Position numbers and translations under genes: made by a program. A model generated the notes under the pieces. That model was not told the origin of the DNA and did no database searches. It was given only the letters and a program-made list of their open reading frames with translations. A DNA stretch of 64,000 nucleotides from Strigomonas culicis (taxonomy: Eukaryota > Euglenozoa > Kinetoplastea > Trypanosomatida > Trypanosomatidae), in NCBI GenBank assembly GCA_000482145.1, contig AUXH01000008.1:1-64000 (forward strand), in the 5' to 3' direction. Within the stretch, counting starts at the first letter, position 1; the number at the start of each line of letters is the position of its first letter. Positions 56,701-64,000 of this stretch are shown in pieces.

Positions 56701-56873
56701 TGCACTTTTATGGGCTGGACAGCCCCTCCCTCGCCGCCCTGCGTGAGCTGCTGGACGCGAAGACAGAAGGAGAGTCGTCTGGTCGTATGTTGAAGCTGTT
56801 GCGCGTCCAGCAGAAGACGGGTCTGCAATTGGAGGTACTGCAGAACACCCTGGCTTGCTGCGAAATTTCTTAG
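50799..56873 (+). CDS. Anaphase-promoting complex subunit 1 (APC1)
   Basis: 2024 aa; human APC1 is 1944. The largest scaffold of the APC/C ubiquitin ligase that drives mitotic exit. The proteasome/cyclosome (PC) repeat array is clear at about 1175-1620: AVILGLACSFRGTNNEL (about 1216), VSLDVQAAALVSIGLLCQ, GYVLATGFALGLLLLGIG, PAAVVALGFMYLKTDS, HCIAGSVLALGLRYAGS and HQAVSMAIGLLFLGGGRLTL (about 1590). This is followed by the APC1 signature LRHLFGLAVVPRVLETVDA (about 1641). The first 450 residues are beta-rich and match the N-terminal propeller position (VHGQLQVPRRH, LHVIQTPNL). Pro/Ala/Ser-rich loops occur near 200-260 and 440-480. All APC1 landmarks appear in order and the frame is intact. Start is ATG 50799. 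Confidence 0.95.
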   Translation: MSSAVRKNTFNIDVSSRHDRDLRDVAVKQNGRVCFTTTHRRVLWAFLANFLPSTCLRGEQGSAAASTSQQAGVERYQPRAHVTPADVAAQSEYLCVFHREELKDLHGRYTVCVPATLCSAYAVPSGTPSQFVLHHIQPTAICPGVMGVFVHGQLQVPRRHAAPTVVVDGALYRAAADMWWMASPLAVTPVYVACEDPAGGGPTAADRCASPLPQSTASVSPMFSPRSYLPSQGQRGGFPAAPGAETVPAVAPSSSVDAPAVGGTVLLQFSHTMRVGAEEHLRFFVVVRTGPQQIGLAVVRPQLELDILTWHWCRYRLTLPDLSSSNNALQLVVSEHPTLERQFVFLQDTRRAALHVIQTPNLNTGEEALTLCFTLPTQGHPTVVPSLRLGSPQPILVCNYPEPNAVSLYSPLQLLLRGATAENRLATLTNVLHGPDNAAIGKAHGRAHGDASGRDGPDAISGIASQNGTTMVFVHHASTRSSNASCGDSADGGAAAETAALSLDNDDGVPAPFSAHTDATPFAAPRLSLVLSQQANPNAHRRCERVVETTVELPTLQHDHDAFLQYALEALEATLGKRRVYALECVLVGRAYAVQDEKRNASLTAAHRGAAPSATQWSYTGEFAVVLSEVVRRCVQREQTTASAYRPASTGYGQASSVAASRAAGTSERLKWYQYLSDPFQIDVTAIETMYEAIEGTHGVAAEQTVRSPVDKRETTSDVPEWSITTCRICVLTLHVLFESFRFQERFWPFLQSIADVVYDLAAQLQWKPFINCYAGFCEVGSTFEAVPDRHAYTGSEIDTDISTVFEYHTNIDATACTDGAPHEVNALLRDDVVPPLIFAALNSVLYGRRDRLSLWPMVVGLASGHPIAVANRLYALYVSCFCRGPAGCPAAAAASGRAKAVVASARRCEETTPKEAWWQMVCRSLVRDGLSDKSVLAELGIGVSFLLLQALARGKDNPADGWDDELLSVVGRLDCVTSTALLQRLAQPGGDVLRTAEEGAIGRQYRATITDDDGVIMRSNFPKTWRDSRLDRVQALFNTATPLFLPGQGDGSDALYNALNALARRAQALPIGRGMMTLCTQDFRVRDSVPIPVLNLDGRTGDGVALKNNAEEVQPDRLVWPLFHNGCAAGLRFLPLGSAASGDASDSSADRPDAITRHWIVHQTQSRSAQCPAARAGLLLAAGILGHLKVLQLTDIYALLVSPQPQYTWREATTMAVILGLACSFRGTNNELVFNCLSMHIQSLTPSVEDIEVSLDVQAAALVSIGLLCQRTLTNSFLVEMLLIEMSRLPSDEHCNHREGYVLATGFALGLLLLGIGNAHGSSARVEDRLLSFMEGAGRQPVPSARVGLEVFQERHGNDAGHFFTKALLNQGVQESSQCACTKVDEGHYYNVHVSGPAAVVALGFMYLKTDSEPVARRLLPPDRYAGLQELSPLMCLLRSTMAGLVSWSAVLPSRTWLYAHVPSTVLTNLVTGGGARLGLAQQQVHYILMNLGHCIAGSVLALGLRYAGSMDADARGVILAELQGFMKGHIGTSGKAIPVIQKSTGAYELCLTTCAIALCLVMSGTGDLKIFSLLQRLHKRTTGVPYGSHQAVSMAIGLLFLGGGRLTLSNTTESIAALVLSVYPVWPSHPEDNTHHIQVLRHLFGLAVVPRVLETVDALTTRPVSLPVRIILRKGRVSHEAEVMGAKNPAWTPVPRGKEGQEVRLHTPCLYPPPEMIECIELRSAQHYPLTLYQHSGFISNHGIRLRVLEHHKDEEIAHGGEGDGGGGALTKSPCELYVLDWLRALFHCPTTSMIEAFTIVDHLKLLLAALRVCSTLSPAGDASPDVAQSSPVVATGASPEMLLSMDFGRAVQDTLSRRYCYLFTHRPQRGEESKAEEPAPMPHPLRQMLLQGRSLHDVVTDIVADPVGSRSFPCNFSGFVMSPFSEETLRLGGFATAGAGGGAEGDAGSSVLDRKAIKKMLAESMHFYGLDSPSLAALRELLDAKTEGESSGRMLKLLRVQQKTGLQLEVLQNTLACCEIS

Positions 56874-57296
56874 ATGCACCCACATTGATCCACATGTGTT
56901 TCCTGTGTTACAATAAAGAATAAGAAAACGATATGACTTGCGCCTTTTTCGTCTCTTTACTCGTACTATTGTAGCAACAGGTACATAAGTGAAGCGTTTT
57001 TATTTTTCCACGTCTTACATAGAATTTGTGTTTACTTTCACCCACTAATACTGACAATAAAGATCAATGGGTTTGTACTTTTGACATTTTTCTTATGACT
57101 CCTGCATGGAATTGGTTCTACATGAGGATAGATGGTTACCCAGTACGAATGATACGCATTATGTTTTCATTTCTCCTCTCACGTCTTTTTCATGTTGATC
57201 CATACCGATACACACTTAGCAATACAATACTCTATCCATACTTCTTTTCATCTGTGCACTGCCAAGCCACCAGAACCGCACGAACACCGTTAAACA
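56874..57296 (+). other. AT-rich spacer
   Basis: Short T runs only. CATCTGTGCACTGCCAAG (AG 57265-57266) is the likely acceptor, 30 nt before the IFT20 ATG. The open frame 57026-57328 overlaps the IFT20 start in another frame and is not a gene. Confidence 0.5.
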
Positions 57297-57686
57297 ATGG
57301 AAGAGGATCAAATCATCATGTTCGATAGCCAGGGTGCCATCCGCATGTACAACCCGGAAAAGTTTGACGAACTGCTGAAGGTGATAGAGACGCAGCGGCA
57401 CTACACGGAGAAGATGGATGAGTTCCGCACCATGGTGAACCAGACCATGACCATCGTGCAGCGCCTAGGTGAGGCTATTGAACAGGAGAAGCTGAAGGCC
57501 ATCGGCGCGCGCAATATGGTAGAGAGCGAGGCGGAGGAGCGCACGCGCACGCTGCAGGAGGCACAGATCCGTCTGCGCGAGAAGCAGCTGGAGCTAGACC
57601 GATACATTGCCGAGTACGACTCACTCGTGAAGATTGAGCGTGAGCAGCAGATGACATTCAAGTCGCTCAGCAAATCACAGGAGTAA
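57297..57686 (+). CDS. Intraflagellar transport protein 20 (IFT20)
   Basis: 129 aa, near the 132 aa of human IFT20. A small IFT-B subunit that links the complex to Golgi-derived cargo in animals and is required for flagellum assembly. Nearly all coiled coil. The diagnostic block EQEKLKAIGARNMVESEAEE (about 61-80) matches the IFT20 pattern ENEKMKAIGARNLLKS, and the downstream REKQLELDRYIAEYDSLVKI matches the QLERYRVEYEALCKV helix. No other domain. Start at ATG 57297, 30 nt after the acceptor. With HYDIN it is the second clear flagellar gene in the window. Confidence 0.93.
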   Translation: MEEDQIIMFDSQGAIRMYNPEKFDELLKVIETQRHYTEKMDEFRTMVNQTMTIVQRLGEAIEQEKLKAIGARNMVESEAEERTRTLQEAQIRLREKQLELDRYIAEYDSLVKIEREQQMTFKSLSKSQE

Positions 57687-58410
57687 GTAAATGGGTTAGA
57701 ATGTACATAATTATATACAACGAGATTACAACAGAAAAAGATATCTATAAAAAAGAGAGGACGCATAGGGTGTATATAGACACGCACCATAGACGGCTCT
57801 TTTTTTCTTTTTCTCTGGCCTCACACAGTCTGTTCATTGTTGTCTCGTCTTGCAGAGGAATACTACCCTATACTGTAGTGCATCCTTTTTTTGACGCGTT
57901 GAAATGTGTTTTTTTTTCCTGTTCTTTTCTTGTGTAGCCAGACTTTTTTTTTCGTCTCTTCTGTGTGTATAACTCAGTGTATGTGTATATTCGTATTATA
58001 CGTGTATACACACTCGTTAGAGTGTTGATGTAATCTGAAAGACTGAAGAAGGGCTATGAAGCCTACCACTGTAATGCGAAGTGCGAGGACGTTGAGTGGC
58101 CTTATTCTTAATGAAAAAGATGCAACCATATCGTCGTACATAGTTAAGAAACAAAATGATTTAATTTGTGCATGTACTCCTTGCAGCAACGCCTTCACCT
58201 ATCCTTCATCTTTTTTTTTCTTTTAGTCTCATTTTTGTGTTTGGAGTTTTCACTGCATATAGAAAGAAAACATCGAGGAACCAGCACTACTAACACATTA
58301 AAAACAGTAACAATAATAACAAGAACAGCAAAAACAAAAACAAAAAAGAAACAAAACCATCAAAACCATTAAAACTATTACAAACAAAAAAGGCATAGCG
58401 TATAACGTAT
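57687..58410 (+). other. Long spacer, 724 bp, ending in an A-rich leader
   Basis: T-rich first half with several T7-T10 runs, an AG at 58225-58226 after CTTTTTTTTTCTTTTAG as the likely acceptor, then an unusually A-rich leader (58297-58392) before ATG 58411. No RNA gene or ORF is convincing. Confidence 0.5.
58297..58392. repeat. A-rich low-complexity 5' leader
   Basis: Almost pyrimidine-poor, with repeated AAC/AAAAAC units. It lies between the putative acceptor (58226) and the ATG at 58411, so it would be in the mature 5' UTR of the 1805-aa gene. Confidence 0.8.
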
Positions 58411-61400
58411 ATGAACAAATTAGAAATCACAAATAGCGATGAAGGCCGCCGTGCCTCTGTGATGATCCCAACCTTTACCAATGGCCACATTAGATACACG
58501 AAGGACTACCGTGTCGATCGAGTTTCCACCGCGCCATTAAGGGAGAGCAGCGCGGCTGTAGGCGGCGGTGGAGCCGCCACGCCTACAGGCAATCGACGAC
58601 GACCGCATAAAAATGGTGGCTTTTACAACGAGAGCGGTGCGGCAGCAACGCCCCACCAGCGGCACAGCGCGCCCGCGGTGCTGCCGCGCGCAGTCAACCA
58701 CCGCACTTCCTTAGCAAACGCCATGGTGCAAGACTTTCGCGCGGCGTCCTACAATCCCACGCTAGACGAGACTGACTACCCGAGCCGCTACGAGCAGGCT
58801 GCGAAGCGGGGCCTCGTAAACACCTTTGTCGAATCGCACCCGATTGCGAATCACATTGGCAACTTCGCGGTTCGCGTGAACCGGCTGAACTCTCAGCAAC
58901 TTCCACCAAGGGTATCGGCGGGAGCTGGAGAGGTCATGAAGGCTCGGAGTGCCTCCTACTCTGCGGATCCTTCCTTTTACCGAACGGCCGAGACCGATAT
59001 CACCGCGGACTCGCTGGAGGGCATGAACGGTGCGCGGCGGCCTCATCACAACAGCGCCAGTTCCTTCTTCCCGCCGAGGGTACCGCCTAAACCCAGCTCT
59101 ACCCCGAAGCACCGCCAGGACCAGCCGCAAGGCCCGGCACGAAAAACAGCGCCCTCACACGGCAGCTCCAGTGCGGACGGCGCGGCGGATCCATCCCCGC
59201 CGCCCGCACCCGGGATGAAATCAAAATCGAACTCAACACTAACCGTGACCGGAAAACCTGCCACGCCTGTCCCGTCGGAGGCGGGAGCCGCGGAAACCTT
59301 TTTTGACACGGACCCACTTCAGGTCTTGCTGGAGCTCACGAAGAAGAATGGCGAGGCTCCGCTGGCGCTCAACCAGCCGGAGGAAACCAAGCGCGCGGAT
59401 GCACTGCGGCAGACCGTGGAGAGGAAGGCAAACCGGGAGTTCTTCGATGAGGATGAGGTCGACACGATCCAGCAGTTCAAGAAGCAGATGAACGAGTACC
59501 AACGTCGTGCGAACGCTGCGTTGGCGCAGCAAGGGCTCAGCGATCACGTCGTACCGCGCGGCCTCTCCGCCTTGCATACCACCGCCATGCTAACGGCTCC
59601 GCTGCGCCCCGGAGAGACCTTTCTCTCATACGACACGCGAGAGTCCGCGCGGATGCTGCTAATGCCGACGGCTCCGGAGATACCGCGGCCGGAGCAAGTG
59701 TACAAGCGCAAGGCGACACACCGGAAGAAGGACGCCAGTAGAATGAAAAAGAACCAGCGACGTAAGAAGGCTGAGATGACGCACGTCACAGACAGAAAGG
59801 GCGAGAAGCACACGCATCGGCACGGCATACACACGGATGTCGCTGGGGATAGTAGGGCACGAGCCGTGGAGCCGTCGGTAGCCCCACGCCCCATAGAGGC
59901 ATGGGCAAACCCCGCGGTGACGTACGCGGAGGCGCCTGCGGCGCCGCCCCCGCCACCCGCAGTGCAGCAGGTGCAGGGACCTTATGAGAGCGGCAGGCAG
60001 ACACGTCACTCACGGTCGCATGTGCAGCGCACTCCGCACGGGGGAGTACCCGTGACATGTGTGCCCGCGCCACTTTTTGTAGCGACGGACGCGCACGCCG
60101 AGGGGCTCCGGGAGCTTCAGCAGCATGGTTATGAGGCCATGCAGCAGATGGCTCTAGGGCAGATACCTCTACCGCCTCCACCGCATGGGCAACCGCCGCC
60201 TGCTGCGGGCCGCGACATGTACTACTATCAGATGAACACGCAACCGGGTCACGCGAACGGGGGTGTTCGAGAAAAATACTACTCGGATGAAGAAGAAGAA
60301 GAGGAGGAGGAAGAAGAAGACGAAGCGTACGAGGAAGAACCCTTCACCGATGAGGATGCACTGGCAGCAGCACGGTTTAAGCACCCGCACACCCAACTGC
60401 TGCACCTCATGCAGCTGCGTACAGCAAATGCAGTGGAAATACTGCACCAAGGCAACTATCAACGCCTCTCACCTAGTAACTCCTGCCACCCACTTTCGTT
60501 TGAGGATCCCCACCGGTCATCGGAAAGCAGCGCTACTGGAACATCTGGTTTTACGGAGCAGACAGGGAAGACGCACAGCTATAAGGAACTGGCATCGCCG
60601 CTAGGGCACTCTGCCAAACAGAATGGGGTGCCGGAGCCATCGCCGTTATCAGAGGAACACGAAACACGCGTGCCGGTGAGCACTGGCGAGTGTCAGCACG
60701 ACCACGGTGACCAGAAGGACGCGGTAGAGGCGCACAGTGAGAGTGGTGACCCGACGAAGCTGCTCGCGTCGTACCAGCAGCAACAGCAGGCCCCTAGCGC
60801 GGAGGTATCCGATGCGGCGCATGCTGTGGAGCAGGTGCAGGCGGACACTGCCGGCAGTAGTAGTCCTACGCAACCGGAAGAGGAAGTTGTCGTCAGCGCA
60901 GAGGAAACGGTAGCAGCCGCGGATAGACAGGCGGCGGCAGAAGGCGAACAGGCGATGGTGAGGGCGCGAGAGGTAAAACGGCACGCAGAGCAGGTGGAAC
61001 TGTTTATTGAACAACGGATTCGGCTTGCCGTTGATGAGCGAGGCAAGCGTTCCAGAATAGAAGAAGGAGAATGGCGTCAGTTCTTTCATTTGAGGGCTCT
61101 TAATGTTGAGGATCTGCAGGTATATACCCGTAGACAGCTGAAAGCAGAGGAGGAGAGGCAGCGGCACGAGAGTCTTGTGCCGGCGTTTAAACGGCTGATG
61201 CACGTGACAGCCTTCTACACGGCAGCGATGCGGGATCGGGGCACGATTATGTCTGACGAAATCTTCGAACGCAATGATCAGCGGCACCGGTTTATGGAGG
61301 AGCTGCAGAAGATCCAGCAGTGGGAGGCGGCGCTCCTGGTGGCAACACGGCAGCGAACGATCATGGAGCAACGGCACGCGGAGGAGCGCTGTTATGTGAA

Positions 61401-63828
61401 GAGGGACGAAAGGGCGATTCGGGAGGGCTTCACCGCGCTGGAGTCCGTCGTTCGTCATGAGCTGTACAGCCTTTCCCTGCGCATCCAAGAGCAGGTCGGC
61501 CGAGATGCCATCCGCGACGCCCAGTCCCGCGAGCGGGAGGCCTGTGCGACGGAGGAGTGCGAGGCACGACGGGCCCTGCTGCAGGCCAAAGTGGAGGGTG
61601 CGCTGTCCAGCTCCACGAAGCTGTGTCGGGTGGACAGCACGGCAGAGCTTTTCCAGCAGGTGCTGCTGGTGGTCATGGGTGAGTGTGACAGCCGGCAGCA
61701 CGTGTGCAGTGCCGAGTTTGACGAACGTGGCGCCCTACAGCACCACTTCTACAAGGGGATGGAGGCGGCGGTCGCCAAGGCCTACCAGGCGCACGTGGCC
61801 GTCCCACCGGCGGCGCAGAAGGAAGAGGAGGAAAAGCGACCGGAGGTGGCGACAGGGGAACCTTCCAGGGTGCTCACCGACGGGGAGACGACGGACGGCT
61901 CGAAGCCGAGCGAGGCGCCCGACGAGGAGGACAGCTCGTGCAGCAACACGAACGACATCCGCCGCGCGCACGCGCTGGGGAGGGCGTTGAGTGGCCTGCG
62001 GCGTGCTGCCAGCAAGAAGCCGGCCCCACTCACAGAACCGACTCTGCTTGTCATACACGAGGCGAACGTGTCGGATGGCTCCGCGAACATACGGGTGGGG
62101 GACGCTGGTGTGGAGGACTCCCCGATACGCCTTGCGATATGCCCGATGAAGCTCATGGTGGAGCATAACCTCTCTGAAATGCATCTCGACAGTGCCCAGT
62201 CCGTCGCGCTGTCTGGCACGCCACTGCCCCCCGCCCACATGGCTTCGTCCGTGCCGCCGCAAATGCCGGCCACCCCGACACTAGACCCGCACAAGCGCGT
62301 GGAGCTGCCGCAGGCCGCCAAAGGGGCGGGCGCTGTCTCGACGCTGGAGCCGGGGGACCAGATGCCCACTGTCTCCATCACGCCGCACACGACACAACAG
62401 TTTGAGAGCGGGCGGATGGACGGCGGCACGGTCAGCAAGGACGGCGGCCCTCCTGGACACGAGGGACTCGACCGCACGCCGAACGGCGACCCTACGGCGG
62501 GCCGGGCGCACGCAGGGGACGAGGCTGCGGACCTGCGCAGTACGTTGACCGACCGGCAGCGCAGCTCGCTCGTGCCGGTGAGCCTCAGTGCGCTCGACTC
62601 CACCGTTGTGAAGCAGGTGTGCGAGACGGCCATCTACACAGAGGCTGCTGCAGAGGAGCGCGTGGAGGCGCAGGGCGTGGTGGAGCCCCCCCTGCGCATC
62701 CGCACGCCGGACAACGCAGGGCACCTGTCCACGGTCCCCACTCTCAAGCGCACGGGCCGCCCCTACGCGTACCCGCTGTCGCAGGGCCCGGAGAGCGGGG
62801 CGGACGGCGCTTCCGCGGCGGTCGGTGACGAATACCCGACCAGCCGCAGCGACGCCCCGTCGGGTGCAGTGATGAGAGGGAGCGCGGATTTCGGAAACCA
62901 AGAGGCCTCGCCCCTCACGATTGGCAACGTGCCATTGGACGAGATGGCGAAGCGCCTTCTGCGTCAGTCCGTGGGGAGCGGTACACCCCACACGAACTCC
63001 AGCGGGACGGACATGGACGACTCTCGGCACACGCACGATCGCGAAGTCCGCGGCGTGGAGAGCGGACAGTCCTCCCCCATGCTGCCCGGCGCCAACATAG
63101 ACAGCGCGCCCCGCCCCCCAGGCCTCCGACCGCCCTGGCAGACTGTCACCCCCACCTCCGAGGACCCCGTGAGCTCCTTCAGCGGCATCGCGAACCGCCG
63201 CGGCAGCGGGAACCGGCAGGACTCGGTGTGGCCTGAGGGCTCTCGTCGGCGCCAGAAGCGCACATCGGTGTGCACAATTGACAGCGAGCACACCTTCGTC
63301 ACGTCGGCCAACTCGTCGACGCGGGATGTCTACCGCCTCGCGCCGGAGCCGGTCATCGTGACACCGGAGCACTTCGTCGTCGCGGACCTGGAGTCCGGCA
63401 CCCTCGCGCCGCCCGCGCAGTCGCGGCAGACAGAGATGCAGACGGAGCGCCGCGAGCTTGAGGCTATCGCCGCGAAGGAACGCGCTGGTGGGCCGCAGAG
63501 AGCCTACCCCCGCGAGACCTATCCACGAGGCGGGCCGCCGGGCTTGGCGATGCCGGCTGGTGCCGACCAGCAGCGCCTCAACTTCTACAGCAAGATCCGG
63601 AAGGTACAGGGGGTGTCGCCGCAGGAGGCCATGGCGGCCCGAAAGCGCTTCCTGCGAGAGGAGCAGCGCGAGCTCCAGGAGGTGGTGCCCCACTCGCCAC
63701 CGGACTTTGTGAAGAAGCAGTTTCAGCAGGTGCAGCAGCGCAAGATGGCCCACAAGGTGAATAAAGGATACGCCGTCAATGGCACCCACTCCTCGGAGGA
63801 GTCCACTTCAAGCGACGACGGTGTTTAG
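58411..63828 (+). CDS. Very large hypothetical protein, low complexity with central coiled coil
   Basis: 1805 aa, not recognised. Residues 1-620 are mostly disordered (Ser, Pro, Ala, Arg, His-rich; PPPPPAV near 515; PHGQPPPAAG near 598). A Glu-only run (about 625-636) sits in a longer acidic stretch. A helical, coiled-coil region runs from about 845 to 1120 (EQAMVRAREVKRHAEQVEL; VDERGKRSRIEEGEWRQFFH; MEELQKIQQWEAALLVATRQ), followed by more disordered sequence. A compact basic block near the C-terminus (FYSKIRKVQGVSPQEAMAAR; HSPPDFVKKQFQQVQQRKMA, about 1724-1785) looks conserved and may be a binding module. No enzyme motif or membrane helix. Such proteins are often cytoskeleton-associated in trypanosomatids; this is inference. 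Confidence 0.8.
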   Translation: MNKLEITNSDEGRRASVMIPTFTNGHIRYTKDYRVDRVSTAPLRESSAAVGGGGAATPTGNRRRPHKNGGFYNESGAAATPHQRHSAPAVLPRAVNHRTSLANAMVQDFRAASYNPTLDETDYPSRYEQAAKRGLVNTFVESHPIANHIGNFAVRVNRLNSQQLPPRVSAGAGEVMKARSASYSADPSFYRTAETDITADSLEGMNGARRPHHNSASSFFPPRVPPKPSSTPKHRQDQPQGPARKTAPSHGSSSADGAADPSPPPAPGMKSKSNSTLTVTGKPATPVPSEAGAAETFFDTDPLQVLLELTKKNGEAPLALNQPEETKRADALRQTVERKANREFFDEDEVDTIQQFKKQMNEYQRRANAALAQQGLSDHVVPRGLSALHTTAMLTAPLRPGETFLSYDTRESARMLLMPTAPEIPRPEQVYKRKATHRKKDASRMKKNQRRKKAEMTHVTDRKGEKHTHRHGIHTDVAGDSRARAVEPSVAPRPIEAWANPAVTYAEAPAAPPPPPAVQQVQGPYESGRQTRHSRSHVQRTPHGGVPVTCVPAPLFVATDAHAEGLRELQQHGYEAMQQMALGQIPLPPPPHGQPPPAAGRDMYYYQMNTQPGHANGGVREKYYSDEEEEEEEEEEDEAYEEEPFTDEDALAAARFKHPHTQLLHLMQLRTANAVEILHQGNYQRLSPSNSCHPLSFEDPHRSSESSATGTSGFTEQTGKTHSYKELASPLGHSAKQNGVPEPSPLSEEHETRVPVSTGECQHDHGDQKDAVEAHSESGDPTKLLASYQQQQQAPSAEVSDAAHAVEQVQADTAGSSSPTQPEEEVVVSAEETVAAADRQAAAEGEQAMVRAREVKRHAEQVELFIEQRIRLAVDERGKRSRIEEGEWRQFFHLRALNVEDLQVYTRRQLKAEEERQRHESLVPAFKRLMHVTAFYTAAMRDRGTIMSDEIFERNDQRHRFMEELQKIQQWEAALLVATRQRTIMEQRHAEERCYVKRDERAIREGFTALESVVRHELYSLSLRIQEQVGRDAIRDAQSREREACATEECEARRALLQAKVEGALSSSTKLCRVDSTAELFQQVLLVVMGECDSRQHVCSAEFDERGALQHHFYKGMEAAVAKAYQAHVAVPPAAQKEEEEKRPEVATGEPSRVLTDGETTDGSKPSEAPDEEDSSCSNTNDIRRAHALGRALSGLRRAASKKPAPLTEPTLLVIHEANVSDGSANIRVGDAGVEDSPIRLAICPMKLMVEHNLSEMHLDSAQSVALSGTPLPPAHMASSVPPQMPATPTLDPHKRVELPQAAKGAGAVSTLEPGDQMPTVSITPHTTQQFESGRMDGGTVSKDGGPPGHEGLDRTPNGDPTAGRAHAGDEAADLRSTLTDRQRSSLVPVSLSALDSTVVKQVCETAIYTEAAAEERVEAQGVVEPPLRIRTPDNAGHLSTVPTLKRTGRPYAYPLSQGPESGADGASAAVGDEYPTSRSDAPSGAVMRGSADFGNQEASPLTIGNVPLDEMAKRLLRQSVGSGTPHTNSSGTDMDDSRHTHDREVRGVESGQSSPMLPGANIDSAPRPPGLRPPWQTVTPTSEDPVSSFSGIANRRGSGNRQDSVWPEGSRRRQKRTSVCTIDSEHTFVTSANSSTRDVYRLAPEPVIVTPEHFVVADLESGTLAPPAQSRQTEMQTERRELEAIAAKERAGGPQRAYPRETYPRGGPPGLAMPAGADQQRLNFYSKIRKVQGVSPQEAMAARKRFLREEQRELQEVVPHSPPDFVKKQFQQVQQRKMAHKVNKGYAVNGTHSSEESTSSDDGV

Positions 63829-64000
63829 GAGACAAGTCGATAGCGTCTACAACAGCTGCGGTTAACACACATGCATAGGGACACTTTAAAAATAGAGAAA
63901 GAATCATTTCCGTTCTCTTTTGTATTTTGCTTCGTTGATTTTGTTTTCTTTCCTCGACGTCTACAGATTAAAAAAAAAAAACTCATTTTCGGCATTTTTC

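Noticed and set aside
2940..63828. A functional operon linking HYDIN, the BILBO1-like protein and IFT20 as a flagellar cluster
   Set aside because: They are spread among unrelated housekeeping genes, and gene order in trypanosomatid polycistrons rarely reflects pathway.
1..64000. tRNA, rRNA, snRNA, transposon or retroelement sequence, CRISPR array
   Set aside because: I looked for tRNA A/B boxes, reverse transcriptase or transposase motifs and regular repeats and found none; weak palindromes do not qualify.

Overview
The window comes from the nuclear genome of a trypanosomatid (Kinetoplastea). All 22 protein-coding genes I accept lie on the + strand as uninterrupted single-exon ORFs. They are separated by 180-730 bp AT-rich spacers that carry long T/C tracts followed by AG, the layout of spliced-leader (SL) trans-splice acceptors in a polycistronic unit. 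The coding DNA looks strongly GC-biased, while the spacers are AT-rich with simple repeats. The genus cannot be fixed from the sequence alone.

Layout, left to right. 0.26-2.4 kb: queuine tRNA-ribosyltransferase (TGT/QTRT1 type) and a 120-aa possible ubiquitin-fold protein. 2.9-17.6 kb: a 4888-aa HYDIN-family axonemal central-pair protein with an embedded adenylate-kinase-like domain. 18.1-19.9 kb: splicing factor SF3A3/Prp9. 20.1-26.7 kb: three poorly characterised charged or disordered proteins. 26.9-27.9 kb: a U1-type zinc-finger protein and the AK6/Fap7 nucleotide kinase. 28.4-34.5 kb: a 1082-aa protein built on a diverged beta-rich repeat, and a zinc-ribbon protein. 34.9-38.4 kb: a tandem pair of SCOT/ASCT-type CoA transferases. 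38.7-46.2 kb: a large PH-like/disordered protein, an RluA-type pseudouridine synthase and a coiled-coil protein. 46.6-50.5 kb: a protein with a BILBO1-type N-terminal domain, a ZNF277-family zinc-finger protein and an unknown protein. 50.8-56.9 kb: APC1, the largest anaphase-promoting-complex subunit. 57.3-57.7 kb: IFT20. 58.4-63.8 kb: an 1805-aa low-complexity/coiled-coil protein.

Functionally this is a mixed housekeeping cluster: tRNA and rRNA modification, splicing, ribosome assembly, mitochondrial CoA transfer, cell cycle and flagellum/cytoskeleton. Trypanosomatid gene order rarely reflects shared pathways, so I do not read the neighbourhood as an operon. The points most worth following are: (i) the first CoA transferase copy has Gly where the catalytic Glu of the family should be, while its tandem neighbour keeps Glu; (ii) the 403-aa protein at 46.6 kb has a BILBO1-like N-terminal domain with the key aromatic positions retained; (iii) the 1082-aa protein at 28.4 kb contains five or six diverged copies of one beta-rich module; and (iv) a GC-richer island with its own putative splice acceptor lies upstream of the pseudouridine synthase. 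No tRNA, rRNA, transposon, CRISPR array or strand-switch region was recognised.
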